19,926 nucleotides of DNA from NCBI GenBank assembly GCA_026392575.1, contig JAPLBU010000125.1:1-19926 (forward strand), in the 5' to 3' direction. Below, piece after piece: positions 1 to 6,953 of the stretch. The notes beneath the pieces are model-generated. The model did not search any database, was not told where the DNA came from, and worked only from the letters and a program-made list of their open reading frames with translations. The stretch's first letter is position 1. Each line of letters opens with the position of its first letter. This DNA is from Actinomycetota bacterium. GTDB lineage: Bacteria; Actinomycetota; Actinomycetes; S36-B12. The position numbers were made by a program, and so were the translations under genes.

Positions 1-16
1 AATCCCCGCACCCATT

Positions 17-60
17 AACGACGTCAGGGCGCCCCCAAAAGGGGGCGCCCTGACGTCGTT
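17..60 (-). terminator. Terminator hairpin of tRNA-Ser(GCU)
   Basis: A perfect 20-bp inverted repeat (arms 17-36 and 41-60) with an AAAA/TTTT loop lies directly after the 3' CCA of the minus-strand tRNA and shares one base with it. No T-tract follows on the minus strand, so this is a strong GC-rich hairpin rather than a classic L-shaped terminator. The symmetry would also let it act on transcripts arriving from the plus strand. Confidence 0.8.
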
Positions 61-153
61 GGCGGAGGCGGAGGGATTTGAACCCTCGATGGGCTTGAAG
101 GCCCAAACCGCATTAGCAGTGCGGCGCCATAGACCGGGCTAGGCGACGCCTCC
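60..153 (-). tRNA. tRNA-Ser (anticodon GCU)
   Basis: Read on the minus strand, the acceptor stem GGAGGCG (147-153) pairs with CGCCTCC (64-70), followed by discriminator G and an encoded CCA (60-62). The anticodon arm is CCGCA-CTGCTAA-TGCGG, giving anticodon GCU for serine AGC/AGU codons. A long variable arm (a class II trait) and the T arm GAGGG-TTCAAAT-CCCTC are present. It is divergent from the ROK kinase gene 65 bp away. Confidence 0.96.
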
Positions 154-218
154 ACGCTGCGCAGAGTTCGCGGCAGCCAGCGAAGAATACCCAATCGGCA
201 CACGGCAGAATGCAGGGC

Positions 219-968
219 ATGACGACTCTGGCGATCGACTGCGGTGGCGGCGGCATCAAGGGGTCCGTCCTCGACGAGGTCGGCACCATGCGCGCCCACC
301 CGATCCGGGTGCCTACCCCCTATCCCCTGCCCCCGGCTCTGCTCATCCAGACGATCGTCGACCTCGCGGCCCGACTGCCCAAGGCAGAGCGGGCCACGGT
401 AGGGATGCCGGGCATGATCCGCCACGGCGTCGTCGTCACCACCCCGCACTACGTCACGAAGTCCGGCCCGCGCACACGGGTGCTGCCAGAGCTGGTTGAG
501 GAGTGGGAAGGCTTCGACGCACAGACAGCGATGGCCGAGGCACTGGGGATGCCGGTTCGCGTGCTCAACGACGCCGAGGTGCACGGAGCCGGGGTGATCG
601 CCGGGCAGGGCCTCGAGGTCGTCATGACCCTCGGCACGGGTCTGGGCTGCGCGATCTTCGACGGCAGTCGGCTGGCACCACACCTGGAGATGTCGCAGGC
701 ACCGGTGCGGTGGGGACTGTCCTACGACACCTACATCGGCGAGCACGAGCGACGGCGACTGGGCGATGCCCTGTGGTCCCGCCGCGTCGCACGCATGGTC
801 GAGGGTCTTCGCCCGGTGTTCATGTGGGACCGCCTCTACTTGGGTGGCGGCAACTCACGGCACATCACGCCAACGGTGCTGGCACGCCTCGGCGACGACG
901 TCGTCATCGTGCCGAACTCCGCCGCACTCGTGGGTGGAGCGCGCGTGTGGCAGTTGTTGATCGACTGA
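219..968 (+). CDS. ROK-family sugar kinase, polyphosphate-glucokinase-like
   Basis: The 249-residue product has the ROK/hexokinase fold layout. An N-terminal phosphate loop DCGGGGIKG (about residues 7-15) is followed by LNDAEVHGAG with the likely catalytic Asp (about 118), the second phosphate motif TLGTGLGCAIFDG (about 137-149), and LYLGGGNS near the C-terminus. Size and overall pattern resemble actinobacterial polyphosphate glucokinases, which phosphorylate glucose from polyphosphate or ATP. The usual sugar-contacting ExGH motif is not intact: the glutamate is present (about residue 157) but is followed by MSQ, so the substrate is uncertain. The start at 219 is chosen because the phosphate loop follows at the usual distance; ATG 210 adds three residues and neither has a clear ribosome-binding site. 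It is almost fused (1-bp gap) to the EamA permease gene, suggesting one transcript. The family call is firm; the exact activity is inferred. Confidence 0.8.
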   Translation: MTTLAIDCGGGGIKGSVLDEVGTMRAHPIRVPTPYPLPPALLIQTIVDLAARLPKAERATVGMPGMIRHGVVVTTPHYVTKSGPRTRVLPELVEEWEGFDAQTAMAEALGMPVRVLNDAEVHGAGVIAGQGLEVVMTLGTGLGCAIFDGSRLAPHLEMSQAPVRWGLSYDTYIGEHERRRLGDALWSRRVARMVEGLRPVFMWDRLYLGGGNSRHITPTVLARLGDDVVIVPNSAALVGGARVWQLLID

Positions 969-969
969 C

Positions 970-1950
970 ATGGGGCATCAGACCCCCGAAGAGCGCCGGT
1001 CCACTGCGGTCGGCGTTGGGATGTATCTCCTCGCCGCATTCCTGTTCGCCTTCAACGGTGTCATCGCCAAGGCTGCGTTGAACACCGGCTTCGATCCGGT
1101 GCATCTGACGCAGTTGCGCAATGCCGGGGCGATGGTCGTGCTCGTCGCATACATCGCCATCCGGCATCGCGACCGCTTCCGCGTGAGTCGCCGCGAACTT
1201 CCGTTCCTCATCGCCTACGGCGTCATTGCCTTCACGCTGGTGCAGTACCTGTACTTCCTGACCATCTCGAAGCTCAACGTCGGCATCGGCACCCTGCTGG
1301 CATTCCTCGCACCCGTCATCGTCGCGCTGTGGATGCGCTTCGCGAAGAAGCGCGAGGTGAGCAACCGCATCTGGCTGGCCATCGGTCTGACCCTCGCCGG
1401 ACTGGCGCTGGTCGCGCAGGTGTGGCAGGGCGCCACACTTGACCCGATCGGGGTTGCCGCGGGCCTGATGTGCGCCGTGGCGCTGGCCGTCTACTGGCTG
1501 CTGGGCGAGTCGGGGCAGCAGCATCGCGACGCGGTATCGCTCACCATGTGGGGCTTCATCTTCGCCTCAATCACCTGGGCGATCATCGCCCCCTGGTGGA
1601 GTTTCCCCTGGTCAGACCTCTTCATCCCAACCGAACCACTCCTGCCCTCGGCGCCGGGTCTGCCGGTGTGGGCGTTGATGGTCTGGGGCGTCCTCCTCGG
1701 CACGATCGCACCATTCCTGCTCGTCCTCGGATCGCTACGTCGGGTGGGAGCTCAACGCGCCGGGATCGTCGGCACCACGGAACCGCTGTGGGCTGCTCTC
1801 ATCGGACTGGCGCTGCTCGGTGAGACGTTCAGCGGAGTGCAGGCCGTGGGCGGGCTCATCGTGCTTGCGGGCGTCGTCGTCGCGGAGACATCGCGTACCT
1901 CGGGCGTCGCCGTCACTCCGGGCGAATTTCCCCAGATCCGCGAGGAATGA
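970..1950 (+). CDS. EamA/DMT-superfamily permease
   Basis: The 326-residue membrane protein has about ten hydrophobic segments in two EamA halves. The first half begins LLAAFLFAFNGVIAKAAL. The second half ends with GTTEPLWAALIGLALLGE, the conserved EPLxAxxxGxxxLGE motif of drug/metabolite transporters. Such proteins export or import amino acids, sugars or metabolites across the cytoplasmic membrane; the substrate cannot be read from sequence. The ATG is 1 bp after the stop of the kinase gene, so translation is probably coupled. The last 38 bp overlap the end of the convergent lacI-type gene. The C-terminal tail after the last helix is short and hydrophilic. An alternative role as an amino-acid exporter is equally possible. 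Confidence 0.88.
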   Translation: MGHQTPEERRSTAVGVGMYLLAAFLFAFNGVIAKAALNTGFDPVHLTQLRNAGAMVVLVAYIAIRHRDRFRVSRRELPFLIAYGVIAFTLVQYLYFLTISKLNVGIGTLLAFLAPVIVALWMRFAKKREVSNRIWLAIGLTLAGLALVAQVWQGATLDPIGVAAGLMCAVALAVYWLLGESGQQHRDAVSLTMWGFIFASITWAIIAPWWSFPWSDLFIPTEPLLPSAPGLPVWALMVWGVLLGTIAPFLLVLGSLRRVGAQRAGIVGTTEPLWAALIGLALLGETFSGVQAVGGLIVLAGVVVAETSRTSGVAVTPGEFPQIREE

Positions 1951-2965
1951 GACGCGACGGAACCACGTGGGTCGCCGTCGGCCGCGAGGGGTCCGCCATC
2001 CGGCGGAACAGGAGTTCGGCAGCCAGGTGACCGATGGCACGGGCGTCCTGTGCCACGACCGTGATCGCCGGTTCGAGCAGGTCGGCGAGGGCGAAGTCGT
2101 CGAACCCGACGAGCGCGACCCGGTGGGCCAAGCCGAGCTCGCGAAGCGCCCTGACAGTGCCCATGGTGATCAGGTTCTGGCCGCTGAAGATCGCCGTCGG
2201 CGAGTCGGCCCAAGCGAGCATGGCCAGGGCGGCAACCATGGCCTCGTCGCTGTCCTGCGCACCGTGATGCACCCAATGAGGCCGAACCACCGCCGCGGCC
2301 GAGGCCATCGCGTCGATGTAGCCCGCATGTCGATCCTGCTCGGTTGCGAGCTTCGACCGCCCACCGATGAAACCGATCCGCCGGTGCCCGTGCGCAAGGA
2401 GATGAGCAACCCCGGCAGCAGAGGCGGCGCGGTTATCCGTCACGACGGAATCGGTATCGACCCCCGTCGTCTGACGGTCGATGCACACGATGGGCCACCC
2501 GCTGCGGATCTCGTTGGTGAGGTAGCCCTGATCGCTGGCCGTCGGGGCGAGAATGAGGCCATCAACCCGACGGGAGGCGAACGCCCCCACCAGGTCGCGC
2601 TCGAGGGCCGGATCTCGGTCCAGGCTGGCTGCGATGACGGCGACGCCGCGCTGGCGGGCCACCTCCTCCACCCCACGGTGGATCGACGAGAAGAACTCAT
2701 TGGCGACATCCTCGACGAGGAGGCCGATCGTCCCCGTCCGCTGGTCACCCCGCCTCAGGTTGCTCGCCGTGAGATTGGGCCGGTAGTCGAGCTGCTCCGC
2801 GGCGCGAGTCACGCGGGCCGCCAGTTCCTCGCTGACCCCCGCCTCACGGTTGACGACCCGGGAGACTGTTTTCAGGCTCACGCCTGCGAGGGCCGCCACG
2901 TCCTTCATGGTGGCCCTCGATCGCGCCCCGCCAGCGCCCTCGATGGGGCTAGATAACGTTGTCAT
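1913..2965 (-). CDS. LacI-family transcriptional repressor of the sugar ABC operon
   Basis: The 350-residue protein has an N-terminal LacI helix-turn-helix (about residues 20-45: MKDVAALAGVSLKTVSRVVN) and hinge-helix region. A periplasmic-binding-like effector domain follows, with GLLVEDVANEFFSSI, GLILAPTA, RIGFIGG and VGFDDFALADLL. Such repressors release DNA on binding a sugar or sugar phosphate. It is divergent from the frcBCA-like operon, and both promoters carry the same palindrome, so it most likely represses itself and the transporter. Start choice is open. ATG 2965 lies inside an operator with no ribosome-binding site, though a possible -10 TAATAC just upstream could give a near-leaderless message. 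ATG 2908 (Met20) is preceded by GAGGG at good spacing and would begin exactly at the helix-turn-helix. The 3' end overlaps the EamA gene by 38 bp. Confidence 0.92.
   Translation of the reverse strand: MTTLSSPIEGAGGARSRATMKDVAALAGVSLKTVSRVVNREAGVSEELAARVTRAAEQLDYRPNLTASNLRRGDQRTGTIGLLVEDVANEFFSSIHRGVEEVARQRGVAVIAASLDRDPALERDLVGAFASRRVDGLILAPTASDQGYLTNEIRSGWPIVCIDRQTTGVDTDSVVTDNRAASAAGVAHLLAHGHRRIGFIGGRSKLATEQDRHAGYIDAMASAAAVVRPHWVHHGAQDSDEAMVAALAMLAWADSPTAIFSGQNLITMGTVRALRELGLAHRVALVGFDDFALADLLEPAITVVAQDARAIGHLAAELLFRRMADPSRPTATHVVPSRLIPRGSGEIRPE
2952..2963. promoter_or_regulatory. LacI-type operator at the repressor gene start
   Basis: GATAACGTTGTC is a near-perfect 12-bp palindrome with the central ACGT typical of LacI-family sites. 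It abuts and shares a base with the annotated repressor ATG and lies just downstream of a possible minus-strand -10 (TAATAC, 2978-2983), a position suited to autorepression. It matches the perfect site at 3030-3041 in 11 of 12 bases. Confidence 0.7.
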
Positions 2966-2995
2966 TACGAACCGGGAGTATTACAGCATTTGCTC

Positions 2996-3024
2996 TTGAC
3001 GGTAAGCCCCTGAGCCGTTAGAAA
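2996..3024 (+). promoter_or_regulatory. Predicted promoter of the frcBCA-like operon
   Basis: TTGACG (2996-3001) matches five of six bases of the sigma-70 -35 consensus. It is followed after 17 bp by TAGAAA (3019-3024), four of six for the -10. Transcription would start near 3031, inside the perfect LacI-type palindrome, so repressor binding would block initiation. The resulting leader to the frcB ATG would be about 200 nt. Confidence 0.6.
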
Positions 3025-3029
3025 TTAGC

Positions 3030-3041
3030 GACAACGTTGTC
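3030..3041. promoter_or_regulatory. LacI-type operator over the frcB transcription start
   Basis: GACAACGTTGTC is a perfect 12-bp palindrome, 6 bp downstream of the predicted -10 box. Its placement at +1 and its near identity to the site at the divergent repressor gene make it the best candidate for the main operator of the sugar-uptake operon. Confidence 0.78.
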
Positions 3042-3145
3042 AGGGCGATCGGTTTCAGCCGCCGCCCCGACGACGGCGAGATGCGCACGGCGTGTCTGCT
3101 CCACTGGGTCGAAACGGACACAATCCGTAACGGTTCGGTATCAAG

Positions 3146-3174
3146 GTCGGCTCCCGGGTAGCCCGGGTACCGAC
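3146..3174 (+). other. Hairpin in the frcB leader
   Basis: In the roughly 200-nt leader between the operator and the frcB start, GTCGG (3146-3150) pairs with CCGAC (3170-3174). Inside it, two CCCGGG blocks (3153-3158 and 3162-3167) can pair around a 3-nt loop. It is not followed by a T-tract and does not cover the ribosome-binding site (GAAGGG at about 3226-3231). Its role, if any, is unknown; an mRNA-stabilising or attenuating element is possible. I saw nothing else in this leader. Confidence 0.3.
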
Positions 3175-3345
3175 TTCGGGAATAGACATGGCGGGCGACC
3201 CTCGGGTCAAACCCACCCACCCTTCGAAGGGAAAACCATGACGAACCGCAAGTCCCGCGGCCGCCTCGTTGCTGCTGTTGCAGTGACCGGCGTTCTTGCC
3301 GTGACCCTCGCGGCGTGTAGCTCCGGCTCCTCGTCCAGCGGGTCC

Positions 3346-3420
3346 TCGGCTGCTGCTCCGGCCTCCTCGGCTGCTGCTCCGGCCTCCTCGGCTGCTGCTC
3401 CGGCCTCCTCGGCCGCTGCC
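3346..3420 (+). repeat. 21-bp tandem repeat in the frcB linker
   Basis: Three identical 21-bp units (3346-3366, 3367-3387, 3388-3408) and a partial fourth with one base change encode repeated SAAAPAS. The segment links the lipidated cysteine to the folded domain. The unit is a multiple of three, so copy-number change would alter linker length without breaking the frame. Confidence 0.9.
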
Positions 3421-3836
3421 GGCGGCGGCGCTGTTGCCGTCTCGCTGATCACCAAGGACTCGTCCAACCCGTTCTTCGTCGCCATGCAGGAAGGCGCCAA
3501 GAAGGCCGCTGCTGAGGCAGGTGTCGATCTCACGGTCGGCTCCGGCAAGCAGGAAGGTGACGATCAGGGCCAGATCGATCTCATCGAGAACGCGATCGCC
3601 CAGGGCCAGAAGGGCATCCTCATCACGCCGATGTCCGTCAACGTCAACGATGCCATCAAGAAGGCTCGCGACGCCGGCCTCTACGTGATCGCACTCGACA
3701 CCCCGACCGATCCGCCGGACACGGTCGACATCACCTTCGCCACGGACAACTGCGTCGCCGGCGAGGCCATCGGTCAGTGGACCGCTGGCAAGCTCGACGG
3801 CGCCAAGGCCACCATCGCGCAGCTGGTCATCTTCAA

Positions 3837-3870
3837 CGACCGCGTTGTCTCAGCGACCGCATGGTCTCTG
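3837..3870 (+). repeat. Imperfect 17-nt tandem duplication that breaks frcB
   Basis: CGACCGCGTTGTCTCAG (3837-3853) is followed directly by CGACCGCATGGTCTCTG (3854-3870), 14 of 17 identical. Because 17 is not a multiple of three, the duplication shifts the reading frame. Deleting either copy restores the frame. The three differences mean it is not a fresh exact duplication, or that two allelic versions have been joined. Confidence 0.9.
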
Positions 3871-4444
3871 TTGACTACTGCCGCGACAACGGCTTCTTGG
3901 CCGGCATGGGCATCGACGTCGTTGACCCGAAGGTCATGGGCGACGAGGCCAAGACTGGCAAGTACACCACCGGCAAGGGCGGCGACTACGAAATCGTCTG
4001 CCTCGAGGCCACAGGTGCGAATGAGGAGGGTGGCAAGAAGGGCATGGAGAACTGCCTCGCCAAGAACCCTGACATCAACCTCGTCTACACGATCAACGAG
4101 CCCACCGCCTTCGGTGCCGATTCGGCGCTTACGGCTGCAGGCAAGAAGATCGGCACGGACGTGTTCGTTGTCTCCGTCGATGGCGGCCTCGCTGGCGTCC
4201 AGGCGGTCAAGGACGGCGGCATTCAGGCCACCTCACAGCAGTACCCGCTGAAGATGGCCGAAGAGGGCGTCAAGGCCATCAAGGCGATCGCTGACGGCGG
4301 AGCCCCCCCGGCCCCGACCTCCGCGGACGGCACCTTCTTCGACACCGGCGTGACCCTGTGCACTGAGGATCCTCAGGACACCGTCACCGCCGCGCCGCAG
4401 GAGAACGCGCAGTACTGCATCGACAACGCCTGGGGCTAAGCCCT

Positions 4445-4499
4445 CAGCGTTGAGTTAACGCTGGCGTGGGGCGGCAATCACCTGATTGCCGCCCCACGC
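4445..4499 (+). terminator. Two tandem hairpins between frcB and frcC
   Basis: A small hairpin (CAGCGTT 4445-4451 with AACGCTG 4457-4463) is followed at once by a strong one. That one has 15-bp arms at 4464-4478 and 4485-4499, extended by a C-G pair to a 4-nt loop. There is no T-tract. Stable hairpins at this place in importer operons commonly protect the binding-protein mRNA and lower downstream expression; an intrinsic terminator with partial readthrough is the alternative. Confidence 0.65.
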
Positions 4500-4511
4500 T
4501 GCTGTCAAACG

Positions 4512-4523
4512 GATAACGTTTTG
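4512..4523. promoter_or_regulatory. Degenerate LacI-type operator before frcC
   Basis: GATAACGTTTTG keeps the left half and centre of the palindrome seen at 2952 and 3030, with two changes in the right half. It lies between the intergenic hairpins and the frcC ribosome-binding site. It could support DNA looping with the upstream sites or a secondary regulated promoter; no convincing -35/-10 pair is visible around it. Confidence 0.4.
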
Positions 4524-4558
4524 AACACCAATTCGGCCATCGTCGGGAGGCCTCACCA

Positions 4559-5614
4559 GTGAGTAGTACATCCCCTGCAACCGTGGACCTCGCTGAGGAG
4601 TTCATGGAGCGACGCACGGCCCTCCAGCGAGTTCAGGGCGTCCTGCACAAGTACCCCTACCTCAGCCCCCTGATCGTCCTCGTTGTAGCAATGACGATTT
4701 TCTACCTCGTCAACCACCGCTTCCTGCTGCCGGGCAACCTCTCGTTCCTGACGCAGCAGACCGTGATCGTCGGCACCCTGGCAATCGCACAGACGCTGAT
4801 CATCCTGACGGCCGGCATCGACCTGAGCATCGGCGCGATCATGGTGTTCAGCGAGATGGTCATGGCGAACCTGGCCGTGTCGACCACGGCATCAAACGTC
4901 CTCCCCGTCGCTGGCCAGAACCCCTGGCTCGCCATCACCGTCGGCATCCTCGCTGGAGTACTGTGCGGTGCCCTGAACGGCGCCCTGATAGTCCGGTTCA
5001 ACCTGCCGCCGTTCATCGTGACGCTTGGCACATTCTCGATCTTCACGGCGATAACCCTGATCCTGTTCAAGGCCCGCACCATCCAGGGCCCGGAGATCCC
5101 CGACCAGCTGAAGTGGCTTGGTACGGCTATCAAGATCGGTGACTTCCAGCTGCTGTACGGCGTCATCCTCATGCTGATCCTGTACGGGATCTTCATGTAC
5201 ATCCTGAAGAGCACCGCGTGGGGCATGCACATCTACGCCGTGGGCGACGATCCCAACGCTGCTGATCTGTCTGGCATCAACGTCAAGCGCGTGATCTTCA
5301 GCGTCTACTTGGTCGCCGGGCTGATCATCGGCATCGCCGGCTGGGTCACCATCGGCCGCGTCGGCTCAGCCAGCCCCAACGTCGACCCACTGCTGAACCT
5401 GGACACCATCACCGCCGTCGTGATCGGTGGCACGTCGCTCTTCGGCGGCCGCGGCACGCTGATCGGGTCACTGATCGGTGCCTTCATCATCACCGTCGTC
5501 GAGAACGGCCTGTCACTCGCGGGCCTCGACCAGGCCTATCGCGTGCTCGCGGTCGGCATCCTGGTCATCCTCGCCGTCGCCATCGACCAGTGGATCAGGA
5601 AGGTGAAGGGATGA
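4559..5614 (+). CDS. frcC: FrcC-like sugar ABC transporter permease
   Basis: The 351-residue inner-membrane permease belongs to the BPD_transp_2 family (RbsC/FrcC/XylH type), which forms the sugar channel of the importer. A cytoplasmic N-terminus precedes about nine to ten hydrophobic segments. Family blocks include TAGIDLSIGAIMVFSEM, GALNGALIVRFNLPPFIVTLGT, the EAA-like loop YAVGDDPNAADLSGINVKR and ITAVVIGGTSLFGGRGTLIGS. The GTG start at 4559 is supported by GGGAGG (4545-4550), and homologues carry a similar N-terminal tail. The stop overlaps the frcA ATG (ATGA), implying translational coupling. Unlike its two operon partners it shows no frame damage. Substrate is inferred from the FrcB-like partner (fructose, mannose, ribose or a related sugar). 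Confidence 0.93.
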   Translation: MSSTSPATVDLAEEFMERRTALQRVQGVLHKYPYLSPLIVLVVAMTIFYLVNHRFLLPGNLSFLTQQTVIVGTLAIAQTLIILTAGIDLSIGAIMVFSEMVMANLAVSTTASNVLPVAGQNPWLAITVGILAGVLCGALNGALIVRFNLPPFIVTLGTFSIFTAITLILFKARTIQGPEIPDQLKWLGTAIKIGDFQLLYGVILMLILYGIFMYILKSTAWGMHIYAVGDDPNAADLSGINVKRVIFSVYLVAGLIIGIAGWVTIGRVGSASPNVDPLLNLDTITAVVIGGTSLFGGRGTLIGSLIGAFIITVVENGLSLAGLDQAYRVLAVGILVILAVAIDQWIRKVKG

Positions 5615-6397
5615 CCGACACTTCGACCGTTACGCCGATCCTCTCGGGCAGGGGCCTCGTCAAGTCCTTCGGGCGAGTCGTTGCCCCTGTTCCCCGGTGA
5701 GGTCCTTGCCATCGTCGGCGACAACGGCGCAGGCAAGTCCACCCTGATCAAGTGCTTCTCGGGCGCGCACACTCCCGACGCGGGAGAGATGTTCGTCAGC
5801 GGCGAGCAGGTGGAGTTCAAGAGCACGTCCGAGGCCCGCAGGCACGGCGTCGAGACGGTGTTCCAGACCCTCGCGGTCGCACCGGCGCTCGATATCGCCA
5901 GCAACCTGTACCTCGGCCGTGAGGTTCGCAAGCCCGGTATCGCCGGGAAGGTGTTCCGCACGCTCGACAAGAAGCGAATGCGCAGGGAGGCGTCCGAGCA
6001 CCTGAAGAACCTCGGCATCAGCACCCTGCAGAACATCACGCAGGCAGTCGAGACACTCTCAGGTGGCCAGCGTCAGGCCGTCGCAGTTGCACGAGCGGCC
6101 GCGTTCGGCAGCAAGGTGATCATCCTTGACGAGCCCACGGCCGCCCTCGGCGTGAACGAGTCGGCACGCGTGCTCAAGATGATCCAGGACCTCCGCGACC
6201 GCGGTATCCCGGTCATCCTGATCTCGCACAACATGCCGCAGGTGTTCGAGGTGGCCGACCGGATCCAGATCGCCCGCCTCGGCAAGCGCGCAGCCGTGGT
6301 CACGCCGCAGACGCACTCCATGAACGATGTCGTCGCGATCATGACGGGCGCCATGACGGTGCCCGAGGAGGAGCAGCAGCTCACCCCAGTGCGCTGA
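5611..6397 (+). pseudogene. frcA: FrcA-like sugar ABC transporter ATPase, frameshifted near the N-terminus
   Basis: This single-domain ATPase of the importer carries GDNGAGKST (Walker A), the Q-loop region VFQTL, LSGGQRQAVAVARA (signature), VIILDEPTAALG (Walker B) and SHN (H-loop). One ABC domain of about 260 residues matches FrcA rather than the two-domain RbsA/XylG. The coupled ATG 5611 gives MTDTSTVTPILSGRGLVKSFGRVVA and then reads into a stop at 5698. The family sequence resumes in another frame as LFPGEVLAIVGDNG. The expected LDGVD-like segment is missing. A 20-nt loss between two TTGCC copies would explain both the gap and the frame change: VVA, five residues, LPLFPGE. Restored length would be 268 residues. 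Without repair, only a weak TTG at 5681 could start the ATPase, without its first beta-strand. It is either a real lesion or an assembly error. Confidence 0.82.
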
Positions 6398-6422
6398 TCC
6401 GTTTCTCCCGCAAGACGGGACT

Positions 6423-6466
6423 AATGGCGAGGACCGGGCCCATCGGGCTCGGTCCTCGCCATTTCT
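6423..6466 (+). terminator. Rho-independent terminator of the frc operon
   Basis: A 19-bp stem (6423-6441 with 6445-6463, one G-U pair) closes a 3-nt loop and is followed by a short T/C run (TTTCTC). It lies 25 bp after the ATPase stop and ends the sugar-uptake operon. Confidence 0.88.
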
Positions 6467-6512
6467 CCCCCTGCGCTCGGCATGGCCGTCGCACGGCTGC
6501 CAGAATCACGCG

Positions 6513-6953
6513 ATGGCGCCCAACTCGACGTGGGGAGTGACTCCACGCGAAAGCATCGAACGGGAGTGTGCCCGCCGGGGGCGCGCTTCAGTTGTCATCG
6601 GGTGCCGCGCACTGCTTCGCGGGAACCAGGCAGATCCTGACCTACTGCTCGCGCTCGGTGGTCCCGCGGCCCATGCGTTCCTCGACGACCCTGATCGTGC
6701 GGATGCCTACTGGCCGCGCGTGTGGGGAGCACGCGGACTGCTGTGGGCCTGGGACGAGTCAGCCACCCAGGACATTGGGACTGCGCTGAGCGATGAGGCG
6801 TGGCGGGTCCGTGAGATGGCCATCAAGGTAATCGCTCGGCACCAGATTGGCGGTCTGGTGAGTGACGTTGCTCAGCTGAGAAGCGACGACGTTGCCCGCG
6901 TGCGCCTGGCAGCAGATCGAGCGTTGGCTGTCCTTACCTCGGGTCAGGCGTAG
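6513..6953 (+). CDS. Small HEAT-repeat-like protein of unknown function
   Basis: The 146-residue soluble protein is rich in paired helices. The C-terminal part, DEAWRVREMAIKVIARHQIG followed by LRSDDVARVRLAADRALAVL, has the V-R-x-x-A-x-x-x-I/L pattern of HEAT/PBS-lyase-like repeats. No catalytic motif or signal peptide is visible. It follows the frc terminator, so it is probably expressed separately; no good ribosome-binding site precedes ATG 6513. Its last 10 bp overlap the convergent dehydrogenase gene. Similar small HEAT proteins in actinobacteria are usually hypothetical; a protein-binding role is inferred only. Confidence 0.7.
   Translation: MAPNSTWGVTPRESIERECARRGRASVVIGCRALLRGNQADPDLLLALGGPAAHAFLDDPDRADAYWPRVWGARGLLWAWDESATQDIGTALSDEAWRVREMAIKVIARHQIGGLVSDVAQLRSDDVARVRLAADRALAVLTSGQA

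Larger units (their letters stand above)
3238..4439 (+). pseudogene. frcB: FrcB-like sugar ABC transporter binding lipoprotein, frameshifted
   Basis: The gene encodes the extracytoplasmic sugar-binding lipoprotein of a fructose/ribose-type ABC importer. The first part has a lipoprotein signal ending in LAAC, an Ala/Ser/Pro linker with three exact 21-bp repeats, and the FrcB-like blocks ITKDSSNPFFVAMQEGAKKA, GILITPMS and VIALDTPTDPPDTVD. Near 3850 the frame is lost. The rest of the family sequence (CRDNGFLAGMGIDVVDPK, VYTINEPTAFGA, VSVDGGLAGVQ, GGIQATSQQYPL, FFDTGVTL) continues in another frame to 4439. The cause is visible: a 17-nt segment (3837-3853) is imperfectly repeated at 3854-3870. Removing one copy gives one 394-residue protein reading FNDRMVSVDYCRDNGF across the junction. 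As it stands, the 5' frame runs on to 4251 with unrelated sequence, and the 3' part could start at ATG 3861. The ATG 3238 is well supported by GAAGGG 6 nt upstream. It is either a real mutation or an assembly fault. Confidence 0.85.

Noticed and set aside
1820..2956. Large plus-strand open frame of 378 codons
   Set aside because: It is antisense to the clear LacI-family gene, has an Arg/Pro/Gly-rich composition and shows no family motifs; it reflects high-GC codon bias.
3037..3237. In-frame upstream extension of the frcB lipoprotein frame
   Set aside because: It overlaps the operator, would bury the lipoprotein signal peptide inside the protein, and ATG 3238 has an excellent ribosome-binding site.
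3837..5705. Programmed ribosomal frameshifting in frcB and frcA
   Set aside because: No slippery heptamer or stimulatory structure is seen, and both breaks also involve gained or missing coding sequence, which slippage alone would not correct.
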